61,677 nt of DNA from Phycisphaerae bacterium (GCA_016873275.1 VGXO01000001.1:1-61677); one strand, 5' to 3'; positions 1-8,901 are shown, counted from the stretch's first letter. Made by a program: numbers and translations. The notes: generated by a model not told the origin, from the sequence alone.

Positions 1-735
1 GCGCTGCGCTGCGCAATCGCTTCGCGAGGCGAGCAATCCGTTCATCGGACCTCCCCTCCGTCTCGCTGGCTTCGCCAGCGAGCCACCTCCCCGACGTCGC
101 TTCGCTCCGTCAGGGAGGAGTTCCGGAGCACACCTCCCCGACCTCGCTCCGCTCGGTCGAGGAGGTGTTCCGGAGCGCCTCATCTCGACTTCGCGCCCTC
201 CGGAACTCCTCCCCACGGCGCAGCCGTGGGGAGGTGGCCTGCGAGCGCAGCGAGCAGGACGGAGGGGACCGACTCCGACGGGTTGCGAGCGCAGCGCTGC
301 GCAATCGCTTCGCGAGGCGAGCAACCCGTTCATCGGACCTCCCCTCCGTCTCGCTGGCTTCGCCAGCGAGACACCTCCCCGACGTCGCTTCGCTCCGTCA
401 GGGAGGAGTTCCGGAACACACCTCCCCGACCTCGCTCCGCTCGGTCGAGGAGGAGTTCCGGAGCGCCTCATCTCGACTTCGCGCCCTCCGGAACTCCTCC
501 CCACGGCGCAGCCGTGGGGTTGGTGGACTGCGAGCGCAGCGAGCAGGACGGAGGGGACCGACTCCGACGGGTTGCGGGCGCTGCGCTGCGCAATCGCTTC
601 GCGAGGCGAGCAATCCGTTCATCGGACCTCCCCTCCGTCTCGCTGGCTTCGCCAGCGAGCCACCTCCCCGACGTCGCTTCGCTCCGTCAGGGAGGAGTTC
701 CGGAACACGACTCCCCGACCTCGCTCCGCTCGGTT
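1..735. repeat. Tandem array of a ~289-bp palindrome-rich repeat
   Basis: The same block recurs with offsets of 288 and 289 bases (compare the caatcgcttcgcgaggcgag segment near 14, 302 and 591), giving about 2.5 copies; the array continues left of the window. Each unit is a chain of small inverted repeats: ctcgctggc/gccagcgag (62-82), an imperfect stem around the gacgtcgcttcgctccgtc block, a 12-bp stem with a 3-nt loop at 208-234, and a long-range pair acgggttgc/gcaacccgt (279-329). Frames through it are open but give only Arg/Pro/Ser-rich low-complexity translations that fit no family, so I treat it as non-coding. The same modules occur at 20.7-21.2 kb and 31.5-31.7 kb, partly inverted. Confidence 0.85.
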
Positions 736-764
736 TAAGGAGAAGCCTCTCTGCCTCCGTCCCC

Positions 765-1802
765 TCACCGAAGCAGTTCTCCGCACTCGGGGCACTGCGC
801 CGACCAGAGCGTGCCCCGCACGTCGTGACCACAGGAAGGACAGCGATCCGCCCGGCGGAGCCGCTCGCGCCGGCGCTCCGAGGCGGCGCCTACGACGATG
901 GACGCGAGCCGGAGCGCCCCCACCGCCGCAGCGCCGATCGCGGCAAGCACGGCGCCCGCGACGAGCGAGTTCGCCGCGAGCGCCGCAGGCTCGAGGCGGG
1001 TCGTGCGCGACGCGGGGTCCGTGCCCGCGAGCCACCCCGCGACCGCCCGGCGGGCGTCGTCCTCCGAGGAGGCGACCTGCCGCGGCGGCGCGCCGTCCTC
1101 GCCGCGACGAACGAGGGGCGATGAGCCGGCGAGCGCCTCGGCGATCGCCTCGCGCACGAGGGGCGCGAGTCGGCTCGCGTCGGGATCCGCGACCGGATCG
1201 TCGCCGCCGAGGGGATAGTCGAAGAGCACGAGTCGCGGCGACCACTCGACGACGCGCGAGGCGAAGGGGAAGCCGCCACGATCGACGCGTCGCGACACCT
1301 CGAAGCGACCGGACTCGCTTCCGCCTGCAGGTCTCGACCCGCCGACGAACGCCTTCGCCGCCGACGCGACGGGTCCGGGCGTCCGGATCGGTCCATCCGC
1401 GGCGGGCGGCACGCGGAAGACCCGCCCCTCCGCGAGGAGCTCCTCGGAGCTCCGCACGACCACGCGACCGGAGAGGAGCGCCGTCGGGATCGAGAGACCG
1501 ATCGCCCCAAGCAGCACGAGGTCGAGCGCGACCGCCCATCGGCTGCGCTCGCGACGGGCACCGAGGCGCCTCACCTCCATCGCCCACTCGACGCCGGTCA
1601 GGCGCAGTGCCCACTCCCACGGCGTTCGGGGACGCGAGGGACCGCGATCAGGCGTCGTCGCCGGCGGTCGGCGCTCCTCGATCCGCGGGATCTTCACCCG
1701 CCGCCGACCCCACGCCCGCGACCCCGGCGGTCGCGGCGCTCCCAAGGAAGGATCAGAAGAGGGAGGCGGAGCGTCGCCCCGCTCCGATCGCTCGCGGTCC
1801 AT
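765..1802 (-). CDS. Membrane protein with C-terminal zinc ribbon, function unknown
   Basis: 345 residues. One hydrophobic segment lies near residues 90-115 (VALDLVLLGAIGLSIPTALL) and a second near 270-300, with a soluble domain between them that probably faces outward. The tail has two cysteine pairs, CPSCGHDVRGT and CPECG, a zinc-ribbon pattern that I have seen often on planctomycete membrane proteins. I chose the ATG at 1802 because extending upstream reads into a 16-bp tandem repeat and gives low-complexity sequence. There is no clear ribosome binding site. Function is not recognised; the order (membrane anchor, periplasmic domain, cytosolic zinc ribbon) is inferred from hydropathy by eye only. 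Confidence 0.7.
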   Translation of the reverse strand: MDRERSERGDAPPPSSDPSLGAPRPPGSRAWGRRRVKIPRIEERRPPATTPDRGPSRPRTPWEWALRLTGVEWAMEVRRLGARRERSRWAVALDLVLLGAIGLSIPTALLSGRVVVRSSEELLAEGRVFRVPPAADGPIRTPGPVASAAKAFVGGSRPAGGSESGRFEVSRRVDRGGFPFASRVVEWSPRLVLFDYPLGGDDPVADPDASRLAPLVREAIAEALAGSSPLVRRGEDGAPPRQVASSEDDARRAVAGWLAGTDPASRTTRLEPAALAANSLVAGAVLAAIGAAAVGALRLASIVVGAASERRRERLRRADRCPSCGHDVRGTLWSAQCPECGELLR

Positions 1803-1889
1803 CGCCGCAAGGTAGCGGCGCGCCGATGGAGGCGCGATCCCGACGCCTGCGGCGTGCCTCGACGCGGATGTCGTCCCTCTCCCGAGAGA

Positions 1890-1985
1890 ACGACGTTCCG
1901 AGGCGACGACGTTCCAAGACGACGACGTTCCAAGACGACGGCGTTCCAAGACGACGGCGTTCCACGCCAGCGACATTCAAAACCA
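1890..1985. repeat. 16-bp tandem repeat, six copies
   Basis: Six head-to-tail units with consensus acgacgttccaagacg begin at 1890, 1906, 1922, 1938, 1954 and 1970; the central copies are nearly identical and the last two have decayed. It lies just upstream of the minus-strand zinc-ribbon gene. The period is not a multiple of three, so it is unlikely to be coding. Confidence 0.85.
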
Positions 1986-2008
1986 GCGACCGGTCGGCGT
2001 CGAGCCGG

Positions 2009-2344
2009 TCAGCGGACGCCGCGGGAGCGGCGCGGACGACGACCGGGGAGCCTCCACTGCACCGACGGGACCACCGCGTCGCCCTCGACTCGGTCGCGGC
2101 GACCGGCGACGGGTCGCAGGCGATCCGCCGCGCCGTGGAGCGGCATGGTCGAGGACGCGCGTGCCTCGACGAGCGGCGGCCCGGCGGCGATCGACGCGAC
2201 CTCGACCTCGTCGAGCCAGCGGCGGAACTCGACGATCCGACGCCGACGCTCCCGCGCCGCGACGAGCGCCGTCGACGCGAGCAGCGCGCCGGCGCCGAGG
2301 AGCGGCAGGAGGACGTTCAGGATCTCGGCGATGGAGACGAGCAT
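2009..2344 (-). CDS. Small membrane protein, unknown
   Basis: 111 residues, starting MLVSIAEILNVLLPLLGAGA. One N-terminal transmembrane helix (about residues 4-29) is followed by a basic stretch (ARERRRR) and an amphipathic segment; the last third is Arg/Pro-rich and may not be conserved. The positive-inside rule would put the C-terminus in the cytoplasm. No family is recognised. It could be a real small gene or a chance open frame; the convincing hydrophobic helix directly after the start favours a gene. Confidence 0.45.
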   Translation of the reverse strand: MLVSIAEILNVLLPLLGAGALLASTALVAARERRRRIVEFRRWLDEVEVASIAAGPPLVEARASSTMPLHGAADRLRPVAGRRDRVEGDAVVPSVQWRLPGRRPRRSRGVR

Positions 2345-2543
2345 CGGGATGACCTACGCAGCGCGGGGAGGGACGGACGCATGATCCTCGGGGGCTTGGG
2401 GAGCCGACCTCCCGCGCCGGTGCTCGTCCGGCTTGATCTCCGAGAGATCTCCGCCTCCCGGTCGGAGGGGCGGAAGAGTAGGCACCGACCCGCGTCAAGT
2501 CAGGTGCTCGCGGAACCCGCCGACGGAGCGACCCGCCGCGCCG

Positions 2544-3350
2544 CTACCGCCGTCCCGCCGAGTCGAGCGCCTTCCGCATCCGCGCGGTGCACTCCTCGCT
2601 GCCGACGAGCGCGAGGGTGGTCCGCACCGACGCCTCAAGCACCTCGTCCCGCAGGCACTCGTCGAGGTCGGCGAGCGACCTCTTCGTCGCCCGAAGCGCC
2701 TCCGGTCCGGCGGCGGCGAGCCTCCGCAGCGTCGCGGCGGTCAGTTCCCGAAGCGCGGCGGGGTCCGTCGCGAGCGCCGCCGCGAGCCCGCTGCGGAGCG
2801 CCGCGCTGCCATCGAGGAGCTCGCCCCCGAGCATCATCGCCCGCGCCCGCCCGTCGCCGACCCCCGCCCGCAGCGTGGGAAGGCTCACCGCCGGCGAGAT
2901 CCCGATGCGCACGGCGGGATAGCCGATCGACGCCTCCGGCGAGACGAGGACGACGTCGCATGCGGAGACGAGGGCGGCGCCGCCCGCAAGCGCCGCGCCA
3001 TGCACCGCCGCGACCGAGACCGCCTCCATCCGGCGAAGCATCCGGCAGAGTCCGCCGAGCCGCGAGACGAAGGACGCGAGGGCGCCGGGCTCCTCGACCG
3101 CGGCGCGGAGGTCGAAGCCCGCGCAGAACGCCGGTCCCTCCGCCTCGATCGAGAACGCGGCGCATCCTGCCCGGCGCACCTCGTCGAGCGCCGACTCGAT
3201 CGCGTCGAACATCGCGTGCGAGAGGGCGTTCCGCCGCGCCGCGTCGGCGAGGACGATCCGCGCGACCGCGCCATCGACCTCGACCCGCAGCGGTCCGCGT
3301 CCGGGCGCGTCCGCCGAGCCGTCGCGCGAGCGCTCATGGCGAGAGGTCAT
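2544..3350 (-). CDS. Enoyl-CoA hydratase/isomerase (crotonase) family protein
   Basis: 268 residues, the usual length for the family. The two oxyanion-hole segments are present: FCAGFDLRAAV near residue 75 and HGAALAGGAALVSACD near 115. In the stretch where classical hydratases carry their two catalytic glutamates the protein reads IGYPAVRIGISPAVSLPTL, and the first glutamate position is Ala, so it may not be a simple enoyl-CoA hydratase; methylglutaconyl-CoA hydratase-like or isomerase roles are possible. It is 9 bases downstream of the aldo/keto reductase gene on the same strand, so the two are probably co-transcribed. CoA-thioester chemistry in the cytoplasm is inferred from the family. 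Confidence 0.85.
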   Translation of the reverse strand: MTSRHERSRDGSADAPGRGPLRVEVDGAVARIVLADAARRNALSHAMFDAIESALDEVRRAGCAAFSIEAEGPAFCAGFDLRAAVEEPGALASFVSRLGGLCRMLRRMEAVSVAAVHGAALAGGAALVSACDVVLVSPEASIGYPAVRIGISPAVSLPTLRAGVGDGRARAMMLGGELLDGSAALRSGLAAALATDPAALRELTAATLRRLAAAGPEALRATKRSLADLDECLRDEVLEASVRTTLALVGSEECTARMRKALDSAGRR

Positions 3351-3359
3351 CGTCGCTCC

Positions 3360-4328
3360 TCAGGTGAGTCCCGGCCAGACCTCGCCGCCCCGCGCGCGAT
3401 CGAACGCCTCGCGGATCGCCGCGGTCGCCGCGGCGGGCAGCGGACCCTCCTGCGCCGCGCGGAGGTTCGCCGCGAGATGCTCCGGTCTCGTGCTGCCGAC
3501 GAGCGCCGAGGTCACCTCGGGGAAGGAGAGCACGAAGCGAAGCGCGAGCGTCGGCCACGCGGTCCCCGGATCGCCCGCCACGCCGAGCCGCGCCGGATCG
3601 ATCGCGAGCCGCGCGAGGCGCTCGTGGTAGGGCTGGGCGTACTGGCGGTAGATCCCCTGCTGCTCCTCCGGCGCCCGCCACGCCGCGTTCGCGAGCGGCC
3701 GCTTCACGAGGACGCCGAGACCGCGCCGTGCCGCGGCGGGCAGGACCTCCGCGAGGTTCGCCTGGTCGACGAGGTTGAGCGAGACCTCGAGGAGCGAGAC
3801 CTCCGGATGCAGCGCCGCGAGCAACGCCGCCTCGTTGTCCCCCGAGTAGCCGACCATCCGCACGAGACCGCGGCGCCTCGCCTCCGCGACCGCGCCGATC
3901 GCCTCGCCCTTCTCGAGCACGTCGCGGCTGCAGGAGTGAAGCAGGATCGCGTCGAGCTCGTCGATCCCGAGCCGCGCGAGGCTGCGCTCGATCGAGAGCC
4001 GGATCGACTCGGCGCACCACGGATCGAGTCCCTCCCGCCCGGGCGGCGAGCCGCACTTCGAGACGACCACGACCTCGCCGCGTCGCCCCCGGATCGCCCG
4101 ACCGATCGCCTCCTCGCTGCCGCGGTACATCGCCGCGGTGTCGAGGAGGTTCGCCCCGCGGTCGACGAGCGACCCCACGAGGCGGTCGACCACGGCGCGG
4201 TCGGTCTCGAGGAAGCCGATCGGCGCCGCGCCGAAGCCGAGGACTCCGACCATCGGTCCGCCGCGACCGAGCGCCCGCTGCGGGATGCGCCCGCCGAGGT
4301 CGGCGGTCGATCCTGACCGTGAGATCAT
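3360..4328 (-). CDS. Aldo/keto reductase
   Basis: 322 residues with the (beta/alpha)8 aldo/keto reductase pattern. The catalytic tetrad can be read: Asp and Tyr in LLDTAAMYRGSEEAIG (near residue 63), Lys in VVVSKCGSPP (near 90) and His in ILLHS (near 128). The NADPH-binding C-terminal part is VTSALVGSTRPEHLAANL. Such enzymes reduce carbonyls of sugars or aldehydes with NADPH; the substrate cannot be read from sequence, and the L-galactose dehydrogenase-like subgroup is a guess. It sits immediately upstream of the crotonase gene with a 31-bp gap between the two reading frames' ends (start codon of the crotonase at 3350), suggesting one transcript. Confidence 0.9.
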   Translation of the reverse strand: MISRSGSTADLGGRIPQRALGRGGPMVGVLGFGAAPIGFLETDRAVVDRLVGSLVDRGANLLDTAAMYRGSEEAIGRAIRGRRGEVVVVSKCGSPPGREGLDPWCAESIRLSIERSLARLGIDELDAILLHSCSRDVLEKGEAIGAVAEARRRGLVRMVGYSGDNEAALLAALHPEVSLLEVSLNLVDQANLAEVLPAAARRGLGVLVKRPLANAAWRAPEEQQGIYRQYAQPYHERLARLAIDPARLGVAGDPGTAWPTLALRFVLSFPEVTSALVGSTRPEHLAANLRAAQEGPLPAAATAAIREAFDRARGGEVWPGLT

Positions 4329-4381
4329 CGCTGGCTCCTTCGCGCTCCCTCGGTCGGGTCCGACCTCGGAGGTCGCGGATG

Positions 4382-5011
4382 CTACGTCCGCGCCGGACCC
4401 GCCGCGGCGAGCGCCTCGAGCATCGCCCGCACGCCGCGGAGGGTCATGTCGAGGGGCATCGGCACGCCGCCCTTCGGCGCCGGTCCCTGCGCCGGAAGCC
4501 GCGGGACGTGCAGGAAGCCGCCGCGCCGCGAGGGCTCGCCGCGCAGCCGATGGAGCAGGCGGTACATGACCTCGTTGCAGAGATAAGTCCCCGCGGAGGG
4601 CGACTCCTCCGCCTCGACGCCGGCGGCGCGGCTTGCGGCGACGAGCGCCGAAGTCGGCAGCGTGCTCGGCAGGGATGCGGGTCCGCCCGCGACGACCGGC
4701 TCGTCGCGGAGCACGTTCCCGGCATTGTCCGGCGACGCGAACTCGCGGCGGTTCACCGCGGTCGACTCGACGCGGATCGCCGACGCCCGACCATCCTCGC
4801 CCATCGCGACGACCGCCGTCGGCGCGTGGCGGTCGATCGCCGCCGCGAGGAGGTCGCCCGCCGCGACCGTCACCACGGGGAGGATCACCGCCTCGACGCG
4901 GACGCCGTGGATCGTCGTGCCGGCGAGCGCCCGCGCGAGATCCGCGGAGGGATTGCGGTCGCTGCCGCCGAAGGGCTCGAAGCCGCTGACGAGGATCACG
5001 CCCGCGCTCAC
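4382..5011 (-). CDS. pcp: Pyroglutamyl-peptidase I (pyrrolidone-carboxylate peptidase)
   Basis: 209 residues, typical for this cysteine peptidase, which removes N-terminal pyroglutamate from peptides. The family start ILVSGFEPFGG is followed by N-P-S; the catalytic residues are readable as Glu in RVESTAVN (near 82), Cys in SAGTYLCNEVMY (near 145) and His in GGFLHVP (near 168). The start is GTG at 5011, chosen because the family N-terminus begins just there and because GTGA overlaps the xerD stop by four bases, implying translational coupling. A longer upstream frame reads through xerD and is spurious. Pairing of Pcp with a recombinase is unusual and probably not functional. Confidence 0.93.
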   Translation of the reverse strand: MSAGVILVSGFEPFGGSDRNPSADLARALAGTTIHGVRVEAVILPVVTVAAGDLLAAAIDRHAPTAVVAMGEDGRASAIRVESTAVNRREFASPDNAGNVLRDEPVVAGGPASLPSTLPTSALVAASRAAGVEAEESPSAGTYLCNEVMYRLLHRLRGEPSRRGGFLHVPRLPAQGPAPKGGVPMPLDMTLRGVRAMLEALAAAGPART

Positions 5012-6054
5012 GACGCCCGCCTCGGCGCGCCGCGGCGCTCGCGCGGATGGCACTGCTTGACGACCTCGCGGAGCTGCGTGCGGTCGACGTGGGTGTAGAT
5101 CTGCGTCGTGGCGATGTCCGCGTGCCCGAGCAGCTCCTGCACCACGCGGAGGTCGGCGCCGCCGCGGACGAGGTGCGTCGCGAAGGAGTGACGCAGCACG
5201 TGCGGATGGACGTCGGCGAGCCCGCACGACGCGGCGAGGCGGCGGATGATCTTCCAGACCCCGGTCCGCTCGAGCGGGCGACCGCTCGCGGAGAGGAGCA
5301 GGCGATGCGCGTCGCGGCGGTCCTCGTGGCGGGCGAGCGTCGGGCGGAGCTCGTCGAGGTAGCGGACCGTCCACTCGACCGCGGGCGTCCCGATCGGCAC
5401 CACGCGGTGCTTCGAGCCCTTGCCGAAGACGCTCACGCTGCCGAGGATCGGGTGGAAGTCGTTGACCTTCAGGGTCGTGACCTCGGTCGCGCGGAGCCCC
5501 GCCGCGTACATCAGCTCGAGCATCGCCCGGTCGCGGAGCCACATGGAGCCGGTCTCGGGAGAGGGCGCCTCGACGAGGCGGCGCATCTGCGCGGCGGAGA
5601 GCACCACGGGGATCCGCTTCCAGGTGACGGGGCGCTCGAGGAGCCGCGCAGGGTCGTCCTCGATGCGGCCGCGCGAGCGGAGGAAGCGGAAGAACATCCG
5701 CGTCGAGGCGAGGTGCCGGGCGATCGAGGTCGGCTCGAGCCCGCGCTCGCGGGAGAGCCGCCGAAGGTGCTCGCGGAGGTGCTCGGGAGTCGCGCCGCGC
5801 GGCTCGAGCACTCCCTGCTCGGCGAGGTCGACGAAGAGGTCGTCGAGGTCGCGCCGGTACGCCGAGAGCGTCGCGGGGCTGAGCCCCGCCTCGACCTTGA
5901 GGAAGCCGAGCCACTCGCGCCTCGCCCGCTCGAGCATCTCTGGCGCGGGCGGGCGATCGGTCGCCCTCCGGTCGCCGGCGGGGGCGGAGGCGGAAGCGTC
6001 GACGGGGGCGTCGGTGGCGGCGTCGGTCGTGGCGTCGCTCGGGCGCGCGGGCAT
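5008..6054 (-). CDS. xerD: Site-specific tyrosine recombinase XerD
   Basis: 348 residues. The SAM-like N-terminal domain (about 50-135) is followed by the catalytic domain with all expected residues: Arg in AGLRATEV, Lys in FGKGSKHR, the HxxR box in HPHVLRHSFATHL, His in LGHADIATTQIYTH and the nucleophile Tyr in the same block. The XerC/XerD type resolves chromosome dimers at dif before division. The ATG at 6054 is preferred over an upstream frame start because a GAAGGA ribosome site lies just before it; the first ~45 residues are Asp/Ala/Pro-rich and poorly constrained. It is divergent from trpS with 71 bp between. XerC is possible, but the VKQCHP tail context and architecture read as XerD. 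Confidence 0.9.
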   Translation of the reverse strand: MPARPSDATTDAATDAPVDASASAPAGDRRATDRPPAPEMLERARREWLGFLKVEAGLSPATLSAYRRDLDDLFVDLAEQGVLEPRGATPEHLREHLRRLSRERGLEPTSIARHLASTRMFFRFLRSRGRIEDDPARLLERPVTWKRIPVVLSAAQMRRLVEAPSPETGSMWLRDRAMLELMYAAGLRATEVTTLKVNDFHPILGSVSVFGKGSKHRVVPIGTPAVEWTVRYLDELRPTLARHEDRRDAHRLLLSASGRPLERTGVWKIIRRLAASCGLADVHPHVLRHSFATHLVRGGADLRVVQELLGHADIATTQIYTHVDRTQLREVVKQCHPRERRGAPRRAS

Positions 6055-6125
6055 CGGTCCTTCATCGGCGGAGCGACCCGCGGCGCTTGGACGGGCGCCG
6101 GAACTCGACCGATACACTCCGACCC

Positions 6126-7217
6126 ATGCCCGAGACGAGCCCACGCCCGAGCGCCGCCGGCGGTCGATCCCGCATCCTGACCGGCGACACCCCGACCGGT
6201 CAGCTGCATCTGGGGCACTGGGTGGGCTCGGTCAAGCGGCGGGTCGAGCTGCAGCACGACCACGACTGCTTCTTCATCATCGCGAACCTGCACGCGTTCA
6301 CGACCCGCGCGGACAAGCCGCGGGAGATCCGCGAGAGCACCCTCGAGATCGTCAAGGACTACCTCGCGATGGGCATCGATCCCGCGAAGGCGACGATCTT
6401 CCTGCAGAGCGAGGTGCCGGCGATCAGCGAGCTGACCTTCCTCTTCGCCATGCTGCTTCCCTTCAACCGGGTGATGCGGAACCCGACCCTGAAGGACGAG
6501 ATCAAGGTCAAGAACCTCGGCGAGAACTACAGCTTCGGGTTTCCCCTCTACGCGGTGGGGCAGACCGCGGACATCCTCGCGTTCCGTCCGGTCGGCGTGC
6601 CGGTCGGAGAGGACCAGGTGCCGCACCTCGAGCTCACCCGCGAGGTCGCGCGGCGGTTCAACCAGCTCTACTGCGGCGTCGAGGACGTGGTCGAGGACGA
6701 CGACCATCCCCGCGCGGGCGGCGTCTTCCCGATCCCGCGGGCCGAGGTCGGCAAGGTCGGGCGCCTCGTCGGCGTGGACGGCGTCCACAAGATGAGCAAG
6801 AGCCTCGGGAACGCGATCTTCATCTCCGACTCCGCGAAGGAGATCCGCCGGAAGGTCTCGAAGATCTACACCGGTCGGCAGAGCCCGACCGAGCCGGGCG
6901 ACGTCTCGAACGCGCTCTTCCAGTACGTGGACGCGTTCATCGAGGACCCCGCGCGCATCGCCGAACTCAAGGACCGCTACGCCCGCGGCGCCGACCTCGG
7001 CGACGGGCACGTCAAGGTCGAGGTCGCGGAGGCGATCGACCGGCTGATCGCCCCGATGCGGGAGCGGCGCCGCGAGTTCGAGGGCGACGACGCGCGGATC
7101 CTCGCGATCCTGCGCGACGGCTGCGCCCGCGCGAACGCCGCGGCGGAGGAGACCCTCGCCCTCGCCAAGGAGGCGTGCGGGCTCGGCTACTTCCGACGCC
7201 GGCTCTCGATCGACTGA
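6126..7217 (+). CDS. trpS: Tryptophanyl-tRNA synthetase
   Basis: 363 residues, normal for a bacterial class I TrpRS. The HIGH signature appears as GDTPTGQLHLGHWVGS near residue 20 and the KMSKS loop as HKMSKSLGN near residue 210. GEDQVPHLELTRE, which contacts tryptophan and ATP in the family, is intact. The enzyme charges tRNA-Trp in the cytoplasm. The ATG at 6126 is chosen since the frame upstream overlaps the promoter space shared with divergent xerD and the conserved part begins at about residue 16. Confidence 0.97.
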   Translation: MPETSPRPSAAGGRSRILTGDTPTGQLHLGHWVGSVKRRVELQHDHDCFFIIANLHAFTTRADKPREIRESTLEIVKDYLAMGIDPAKATIFLQSEVPAISELTFLFAMLLPFNRVMRNPTLKDEIKVKNLGENYSFGFPLYAVGQTADILAFRPVGVPVGEDQVPHLELTREVARRFNQLYCGVEDVVEDDDHPRAGGVFPIPRAEVGKVGRLVGVDGVHKMSKSLGNAIFISDSAKEIRRKVSKIYTGRQSPTEPGDVSNALFQYVDAFIEDPARIAELKDRYARGADLGDGHVKVEVAEAIDRLIAPMRERRREFEGDDARILAILRDGCARANAAAEETLALAKEACGLGYFRRRLSID

Positions 7218-7242
7218 CGCGGTCACCCCGGTCCGACCCCGC

Positions 7243-8742
7243 TCAGAAGAGCAGCTGGATCTGCGCCCGCAGGCTCCACTGCAGCTCCTCGCCCGGCAGG
7301 TCGGGGCGGTATCCGGCGCCGGGGTTCGAGCCGTAGCCGATCGGCGCGTACTCCGGCAGGCCGAGGGTGGCGAGGTTGAGCCCCCAGTCGAAGGTGAACT
7401 TCAGGTCGTTGCCGCGGAGGAACCAGTTGAAGCCGACGGTGATGAGGTCCAGCTGGTCGTCCTCGTAGGGAACGAGCACGCCGCCCGAGGGTCCGCGTCC
7501 GCTGGCGCCGAGCACGCCGTGCTCGTAGCGGGCGAAGATCTCGACGTCGTCGGTCACGAAGTAGCCGCCCTGCACGAGCAGACCCCACGGGTTCTGCGTG
7601 CCGATGGGCGTGCGCGGGGGCAGGAACGACGTGGCGTCCTCGCCGTTCTCCCAGACGCCATAGGCGAAGAGGCTCGCGCCGCCGAAGTTGACCGTGACGT
7701 CGGCGGTGGCGCCCGAGACGAGCGACGCGTTCGCGAGCCCGCCGAGGAAGGACTGCTCGTACCGCTGGATGAAGCCGCTCAGCCCGAGCATCACGCCGAC
7801 CGCGCCGCCGCGGAAGCTGTTGAAGTCGGAGAAGTCCCGCCAGCCCGCCTCGCCGAACTTGATCTCGCCGCGCCCCACGAAGGAGTAGGCGGTCGGGTCG
7901 GTGTTCCAGCTCGAGCCCTGGACCAGGCTCGCCCGGGTCGCGAAGGGCGTGCGGATGCCGTTTCCCGTCCACGCGCGGAGCCGCACTCGCTGGCTCTGCC
8001 AGCGGAGCTGGAGACCGCGGTTGAAGTTCTGCTGGAAGTACCCCGAGAGGAGCGAGCGCTCGACCGCGAGTTGGCGGCGGCTCGAGACGAGGTCCTCCTG
8101 GAGCCACGGCGCGCGGAACTGACCGACCCGCACCGCGAAGCCGTCGCCGAGGTCCTTCTCGATCCACGCGTCCTCGAGGCGGAAGTCCGAGTTGCTCCCG
8201 CCGACGGGGACGTTCGAGGAGCGGGCGAACCCGGCCTGGAGCTTGTAGGTCCAGGTCCGGTCGATGATGTTGCCCTCGAAGTCGAGGCGGGCGCGACGGA
8301 GCTGGAAGCCGTACTCGGTCCGCTGGTCGCCCGCCTGGTTCAGCGTGTAGCGGGTCTGGATCTGCCCGGCGATGCGGAGCGAGTAGTCGCCGTCGGCGCT
8401 CTGGAGGAAGAACCCCCTGCCCGGCGCGTAGCCGGCGAGCACGCCGTCGGACTGGTAGCTCGACCGCGCCTCGGCGTCGGCGAGGACGTCCGTGACCACC
8501 TCGCGGATCTGCGCGGCGCGCTCCTCGCTCAGCCATTGCTCGCCGTCCGCCCGCTCGAGCTCGTTCACGCGGGTGGTGAGCCGCTCGACGGTCGCCCGGA
8601 GCTCCGCGATCTCGTCGCGGTCGCTCGGAGCTGCCGCCGCGGGGATCTCCTCGTCCGCCCACGCCGCCGCGCCCGCGAGCGCCGCGACCGCCGCCGCAAG
8701 CGCGGCGATCGGCGGGCGGAGGAAGCTTCGTGAGGATCGCAT
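7243..8742 (-). CDS. Outer-membrane porin, phosphate-selective porin O/P-like (copy 1)
   Basis: 499 residues. Signal peptide with Ala-rich core cut near AWADEE (about residue 27), then a short coiled coil (EIAELRATVERLTTRVNELE), then a long beta-strand-rich barrel beginning near FFLQSADGDYSLRIAGQIQ, with alternating aromatic residues and a C-terminal phenylalanine (LRAQIQLLF), the usual outer-membrane insertion signal. This matches the OprO/OprP-like porins abundant in planctomycetes. The ATG at 8742 gives a proper signal peptide; an earlier frame start does not. It is a paralogue of the gene upstream (8902-10386), which shares nearly every segment. The substrate is unknown; phosphate or other anions are only the family's name-sake. 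Confidence 0.88.
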   Translation of the reverse strand: MRSSRSFLRPPIAALAAAVAALAGAAAWADEEIPAAAAPSDRDEIAELRATVERLTTRVNELERADGEQWLSEERAAQIREVVTDVLADAEARSSYQSDGVLAGYAPGRGFFLQSADGDYSLRIAGQIQTRYTLNQAGDQRTEYGFQLRRARLDFEGNIIDRTWTYKLQAGFARSSNVPVGGSNSDFRLEDAWIEKDLGDGFAVRVGQFRAPWLQEDLVSSRRQLAVERSLLSGYFQQNFNRGLQLRWQSQRVRLRAWTGNGIRTPFATRASLVQGSSWNTDPTAYSFVGRGEIKFGEAGWRDFSDFNSFRGGAVGVMLGLSGFIQRYEQSFLGGLANASLVSGATADVTVNFGGASLFAYGVWENGEDATSFLPPRTPIGTQNPWGLLVQGGYFVTDDVEIFARYEHGVLGASGRGPSGGVLVPYEDDQLDLITVGFNWFLRGNDLKFTFDWGLNLATLGLPEYAPIGYGSNPGAGYRPDLPGEELQWSLRAQIQLLF

Positions 8743-8901
8743 GGGATCGGTCGAAGGGCGGCGTCCGCGGACGGTACCCGAGTCCGTCCACCGACCGCGG
8801 GTAGCGCCGGGGGTCATGCCGCCCGCCGACGCCTCGAGTCCCGCCCGCTCCGTCCGATCGCGGTTCCGGCGCCGGGTCCGACGCCCGGCGACCGTCCCCG
8901 G

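Noticed and set aside
572-3367. Very long plus-strand open frame of 931 codons
   Set aside because: It is antisense to the zinc-ribbon and crotonase genes, is Arg/Pro/Ser-rich and begins in the repeat array; a result of high GC, not a gene.
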